Part shown: piece by piece, positions 8,580 to 11,494 of the stretch
How positions within the stretch are numbered: the stretch's first letter is position 1
Layout of the letters: each line of letters begins with the position of its first letter
Source of the DNA: Actinomycetota bacterium
GTDB taxonomy: Bacteria; Actinomycetota; Actinomycetes; Nanopelagicales; Nanopelagicaceae
Length of the DNA: 11,494 nt
Reading direction: 5' to 3'
Assembly: GCA_005777515.1 (NCBI GenBank)
Contig: SXMA01000048.1
Span: 1-11,494 of the forward strand
The notes under the pieces: model-generated
The model's input: the letters and a program-made list of their open reading frames with translations, nothing else
Database searches by the model: none
Told to the model about the DNA's origin: nothing
Position numbers and translations under genes: made by a program

Positions 8580-8585
8580 TAAATG

Positions 8586-8619
8586 TTGTGTGGGAGTCGA
8601 GTAATCGACTCCCACACAA
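8586..8619 (+). promoter_or_regulatory. Perfect 15-bp intercistronic hairpin with GTAA loop, potD-potB
   Basis: TTGTGTGGGAGTCGA (8586-8600) is the exact reverse complement of TCGACTCCCACACAA (8605-8619), with the four-base loop GTAA, a GNRA-type tetraloop. It begins seven bases after the potD stop. The following bases are A-rich, not T-rich, on the plus strand, so it is not a standard intrinsic terminator. By analogy with binding-protein operons it may protect the 3' end of potD mRNA from exonucleases or cause partial termination, giving more binding protein than permease. Confidence 0.85.
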
Positions 8620-8634
8620 ACTAATCAAAAAAAT

Positions 8635-9516
8635 ATGTCAACAAAATCGGACTTTAGGGGCAGTCGACCAATCTCTTCCTTCTTTCTAAGAAAGCCAAAG
8701 GTTAGATTGATTTCTCTTCTGTCTCTTCCTATGACATGGATTGTTGGCGTTTACATAGTCTCACTTTTTCTTTTGCTAATTACAGCTTTTTGGAATGTAG
8801 ATCCTTTTACATCAAGAGTAAGCCCTGGTTTTAATCTAGAGAACTTCATAATGGTTTTTACAGTCCCGGCTTATATTGCAACATCAATTCGTACTCTTTT
8901 TATAGCTCTATCGGTAACTGCTATCTGTGTACTTTTAGCTGTGCCACTTGGTATTTACATGGCAAAAATTGCTAAGCCTTGGCTCAGAAATATTCTCGCT
9001 GTAGCAATAACTCTGCCACTTTGGGCCGGGTACTTAGTAAAAATCATTGCTATGCGACTAGTTTTTACAGAAGAAGGTTTCTTTAATTGGTTGATGGCTC
9101 CGCTAGGTATTCGCGGGCCTGGATTCTCAATTCCAATCGTCATTTTGACCCTCACATACCTTTGGTTCCCTTACATGGCTCTTCCGGTATACACCGCTAT
9201 CCGCCAGATTCCGCCAAATCTCTTCGATGCCTCAAGTGATATGGGAGCTAAGGGATTTACTACCGTCTACCGAGTTGTCATTCCACTTATTGTTCCAGCC
9301 ATAATTGCAGGATCTGTTTTTACATTTTCTTTAAGTTTAGGCGATTATCTGGCTGCTCGATTCACGGGTGGAGCAACGCAAATGATTGGAAGCATTATTG
9401 CCGCAAATATCAACCTTAATCCCCCAGTTGCTGCTGCATATTCCATGATTCCAATTGCATTTGTCGTGATATATCTGATGGTGGCAAGGCGCACCGGCTC
9501 GTTGGAGCGTATGTAG
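8635..9516 (+). CDS. potB: Polyamine-type ABC importer permease PotB
   Basis: A 293-residue permease with about six membrane helices: near 27-50, 78-106, 112-136, 155-180, 215-240 and 262-286. The EAA loop that contacts the ATPase is FDASSDMGAKGFTTVYRVVIPLIVPAIIAG, with the invariant Gly at 204. The N-terminal 25 residues are basic and hydrophilic. Family and length fit PotB (spermidine/putrescine permease I). The ATG at 8635 has no Shine-Dalgarno; the preceding bases are an A-run after the hairpin. The next in-frame ATG at 8731 would remove part of the first helix, so 8635 is preferred. It is translated after potD and abuts potC. Confidence 0.92.
   Translation: MSTKSDFRGSRPISSFFLRKPKVRLISLLSLPMTWIVGVYIVSLFLLLITAFWNVDPFTSRVSPGFNLENFIMVFTVPAYIATSIRTLFIALSVTAICVLLAVPLGIYMAKIAKPWLRNILAVAITLPLWAGYLVKIIAMRLVFTEEGFFNWLMAPLGIRGPGFSIPIVILTLTYLWFPYMALPVYTAIRQIPPNLFDASSDMGAKGFTTVYRVVIPLIVPAIIAGSVFTFSLSLGDYLAARFTGGATQMIGSIIAANINLNPPVAAAYSMIPIAFVVIYLMVARRTGSLERM
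9504..9507 (+). promoter_or_regulatory. potC: Ribosome binding site of potC inside the end of potB
   Basis: GGAG lies nine bases before the ATG at 9517, within the last codons of potB. The potB stop TAG (9514-9516) directly touches the potC ATG, so the two are probably translationally coupled. Confidence 0.45.
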
Positions 9517-10329
9517 ATGTTAAGGCTGTCGAGATTAACCCGAGTAGCACTTGGCGGCGTTGTGTTATTCATTCTATTTTTTATGTATACCCCTCTAATG
9601 GTATTAATACTAAATTCTTTCAATGAGTCGCAGATTTCAGGCTGGCCTATTGAAAGCTTTTCAACTAAGTGGTGGGAGTTTGCTAGAAGTTATCAACCGA
9701 TTAGAGATGCACTTCTTAATTCAGTTCTTGTAGCAACTGGAGCTATGGTTATTGCCTCAATACTTGGAACGCTTGTTGCTTTTGCTATGAAAGGTTTCTC
9801 CTTTTTTGGCAAAGGCACTGTGAATATTTTGATTGTTCTACCAATTGCGCTACCTGGAGTTGTGACAGGTGTTGCCTTTAGTAATACTTACTCTAATTTT
9901 CTTACGCCAATGGGATTTAATATTGGCTACTTTGGAATGATTGTGGCGCACTCAACGTTCTGTATTGTGATGGTTTTCAATAATGTTTTTGCACGTTTGC
10001 GCCGGATGAACCCAAACCTTCAAGAAGCTTCAGCAGATCTTGGAGCTGGCTTATGGCAGACATTTAGACTCGTAACTTTTCCTCAATTCAGAACCTCTTT
10101 TGCTGCAGGAGCGCTTTTAGCCTTTGCATTGAGTTTCGATGAAGTTGTAGTAACAATTTTTACAGCTCCACCAGGGGTCGACACCTTGCCATTATGGATT
10201 TTGAAGGAAGTTGGAAGGCCTAATCAAGCAAGCGTTGTAAATGTTGTTGCCACTGTTGTTATCTTGCTGTCGCTCATACCTGTCTATATTTCACAGAGAT
10301 TGGCTAGAGCACAGGAAGATGAGCGGTAG
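9517..10329 (+). CDS. potC: Polyamine-type ABC importer permease PotC
   Basis: A 270-residue permease with about six membrane helices, the first at LGGVVLFILFFMYTPLMVLILNSFN (the PLMVLILNSFN block is characteristic of PotC) and the last near 240-260. The EAA loop is LQEASADLGAGLWQTFRLVTFPQFRTSFAAG, with Glu170 and Gly176. FALSFDEVVVTIFTAPP matches the conserved PotC/YdcV segment FTLSFDEVVVS. It pairs with PotB to form the membrane channel. The start follows the potB stop with no gap. It is the last gene of the operon, ending four bases before the stop of the convergent GDPD gene, with no clear terminator between. Confidence 0.93.
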   Translation: MLRLSRLTRVALGGVVLFILFFMYTPLMVLILNSFNESQISGWPIESFSTKWWEFARSYQPIRDALLNSVLVATGAMVIASILGTLVAFAMKGFSFFGKGTVNILIVLPIALPGVVTGVAFSNTYSNFLTPMGFNIGYFGMIVAHSTFCIVMVFNNVFARLRRMNPNLQEASADLGAGLWQTFRLVTFPQFRTSFAAGALLAFALSFDEVVVTIFTAPPGVDTLPLWILKEVGRPNQASVVNVVATVVILLSLIPVYISQRLARAQEDER

Positions 10330-10333
10330 AGAT

Positions 10334-11011
10334 CTAGTTTTTTAGGATTTTAAGAGCCCGCTTTGGGCGATCAGTTATTACTCCATAAATCTCTCTTTTC
10401 TTAAGCCATCTTAGATCCTCTTTCGAATTGACTGTCCAAACATATATTCGCTTCGCTCTCATTAGATTTATCAAAAATGGGTAACGTTTTAGGGTAGTTA
10501 TTTTGATGGCAACATATTCATATCTTGCAAATAATGCACTGATGCCATATCGAATGACCTTTGCACACTTCGCATCACTCTTCTCTACTCGTCGCACAGC
10601 CCAGAACGAAAATGAAATTACCACTACTTCTATTCCTGCTCTATCTATTTCTTGCTTATATTTGTTTATCAAATCCATTGTTCTATATTCTATTTCGCCA
10701 TTGCTTAACACTGGATGTTTAGATTCAATCAATAAATCCTTTTTGGCTTCAATCGCCATTAATAACAATTCCTCTAACCCCATCGTGTTGGCATCTCTGA
10801 TTAATTCTTGAGCACTCACGCGCGAAACAAGTTTGCGTTTTCCCGTGATTCTCTTGGTGTCTGAATCGTGGAAACACACAATTTCCTTGTCTTTTGTTAA
10901 GCGAACATCGCACTCAAAACCATCAACGCCAGCCTCGATAGCTGCCTGATAGGCAATTTGAGTCATCTCAGGATGCTTATGACTAAATCCGCGATGGGCA
11001 AAAACTTTCAT
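10334..11011 (-). CDS. Glycerophosphodiester phosphodiesterase (GDPD family), cytoplasmic type
   Basis: A 225-residue TIM-barrel enzyme that hydrolyses glycerophosphodiesters to glycerol-3-phosphate and an alcohol. Catalytic signs are HRG (His6, Arg7), the metal-binding pair Glu33 and Asp35 in FECDVRLTKD, His48 in VCFHDSD, Glu96 and Lys98 in LIESKHP, and the closing motifs VYVWTVNSKEDLRWL and GVITDRP. The family's usual PENT is PEMT here. There is no signal peptide, so it is a UgpQ-like cytosolic form, slightly short compared with about 240-250 residues. The ATG overlaps the stop of the glycosyltransferase upstream (ATGA), making an operon. The gene is A+T-rich with many AGA and ATA codons, but so are parts of its neighbours. 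Its substrate may be a lipid headgroup or a wall polymer (inference). Confidence 0.93.
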   Translation of the reverse strand: MKVFAHRGFSHKHPEMTQIAYQAAIEAGVDGFECDVRLTKDKEIVCFHDSDTKRITGKRKLVSRVSAQELIRDANTMGLEELLLMAIEAKKDLLIESKHPVLSNGEIEYRTMDLINKYKQEIDRAGIEVVVISFSFWAVRRVEKSDAKCAKVIRYGISALFARYEYVAIKITTLKRYPFLINLMRAKRIYVWTVNSKEDLRWLKKREIYGVITDRPKRALKILKN

Positions 11012-11494
11012 CGCCCGATTATGAACCTAAGTGAATTGAGTATCCCCACTCGTCCTTTTCGAAATTTAAAAAGTTGAGATTTCATAAGGAATAGCGCCCG
11101 AAAAAATGGTGCCATTGGGCCGAATACTCGACTAAAAACCTTGGCGCGGGCCTTTAGATCCCTCTGAGTTCCCCAAGCACTTCCAGAACTTTCAGATGGG
11201 TGTTTTGCTACTTTGATTGGCAGAAAAACCCCTTTAAGCCCTTTTTTTATTGAATCTGCAATGAAAATGTACTCATCTCCGAGGTAATTATCTGCTCCCG
11301 CGCCAAAATTCTCATCAAATCTTATCCCCGCACTTCTTATCGATTCAATTCTTACCATAAGTTCATAAGTTGCCGCCTTGGCAGAATTTAATCTACTCAA
11401 CTTATGTGCTTTTTTTGGATAAGTTTTACGAAGTTTGCCATTCTCATCAGATGTTTGAGCCATAATTATGGAGCAATCAGGGTGAGACTCAAAG
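11008..11494 (-). CDS. Family 2 glycosyltransferase, C-terminal part only (N-terminus beyond window)
   Basis: The minus-strand frame is open to the window edge, so the ATG at 11463 is not a supported start; about 161 C-terminal residues are visible. The layout is that of a GT-A fold enzyme: SIIMAQTSDENGKL (the acceptor-side strand of the barrel), a segment ELMVRIESIRSAGIRFDENFGAGADNYLGDEYIFIADSIKKGLKG, with GDE in the place of the catalytic base motif, and PIKVAKHPSESSG with the late His. The nucleotide-binding DxD lies beyond the window. The tail is basic with a short hydrophobic run near GPMAPFFRALFLM, which may touch the membrane. It overlaps the GDPD start by ATGA, so the two are probably co-transcribed. 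The donor sugar and the acceptor are unknown; cell-surface glycan or glycolipid synthesis is a fair guess. Confidence 0.8.
   Translation of the reverse strand, partial: FESHPDCSIIMAQTSDENGKLRKTYPKKAHKLSRLNSAKAATYELMVRIESIRSAGIRFDENFGAGADNYLGDEYIFIADSIKKGLKGVFLPIKVAKHPSESSGSAWGTQRDLKARAKVFSRVFGPMAPFFRALFLMKSQLFKFRKGRVGILNSLRFIIGR

Noticed and set aside
8286-8617. Minus-strand frames of 109 and 63 codons and a plus-strand frame of 84 codons at the end of potD
   Set aside because: They overlap potD, which has clear PotD motifs up to its stop, and two of them run through the hairpin; no independent support.
8586-8619. Intrinsic terminator ending the potA-potD transcript
   Set aside because: The stem is strong but no T-run follows on the plus strand, and potB and potC clearly belong to the same system; kept as an intercistronic hairpin.
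10325-10350. Bidirectional terminator between potC and the GDPD gene
   Set aside because: There is a six-T run at 10340-10345 or nearby, but no stem longer than a few base pairs precedes it.
10503-10811. Plus-strand frame of 102 codons inside the GDPD gene
   Set aside because: Antisense shadow of a gene with intact catalytic motifs; no promoter or ribosome site.
11008-11463. Complete small protein of 151 residues starting at the ATG 11463
   Set aside because: The frame stays open upstream to the window edge and the residues there continue the glycosyltransferase pattern, so this is the tail of a longer gene.

Overview
The window looks like a stretch of a low-to-moderate G+C actinobacterial chromosome. 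Three things suggest this. There is a GuaB1-type IMP dehydrogenase/GMP reductase paralogue, a family typical of Actinobacteria. The genes are tightly packed with very short or overlapping junctions. At least one start (potA) has a TAnnnT box six bases before the ATG, the layout of a leaderless actinobacterial transcript. Together with a polyamine-uptake operon and the A+T-rich codon choice, a streamlined freshwater actinobacterium (acI / Nanopelagicales type) is a reasonable guess. That guess is inference, not proof.

Layout, left to right. (1) Positions 1-1373, minus strand: guaB1, cut by the window edge just before its C-terminus. (2) Positions 1417-3970, plus strand, divergent from guaB1: a three-gene ABC-2 exporter (ATPase plus two permeases) with ATGA overlaps at both junctions. 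(3) Positions 4108-5502, plus strand: a class III PLP-dependent aminotransferase with its own sigma70-like promoter and a leader hairpin. (4) About 5499-6266, minus strand: a ROK-family protein resembling polyphosphate glucokinase, convergent with the aminotransferase; the two share a TTAA stop overlap inside a 14-bp palindrome. (5) Positions 6354-10329, plus strand: potA-potD-potB-potC, a complete spermidine/putrescine-type ABC importer, with a perfect 15-bp hairpin between potD and potB. (6) Positions 10334-11494, minus strand: a glycerophosphodiester phosphodiesterase preceded (ATGA overlap) by the C-terminal part of a family 2 glycosyltransferase that runs off the window.

How they may work together: the Pot system imports a polyamine or related cationic amine, and the neighbouring aminotransferase could deaminate that substrate or its breakdown product. 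This is inference from proximity only. The exporter, the ROK protein, guaB1 and the GDPD/glycosyltransferase pair look like separate units. No mobile elements, CRISPR arrays, tRNA or rRNA genes were seen, and no stretch over 300 bases lacks a gene (the longest gap, 3971-4107, holds a promoter and a hairpin). I found no clearly new biological system. The points most worth a second look are regulatory: the potD-potB hairpin, the aminotransferase leader hairpin, the overlapping divergent promoters, and the stop-codon palindrome.
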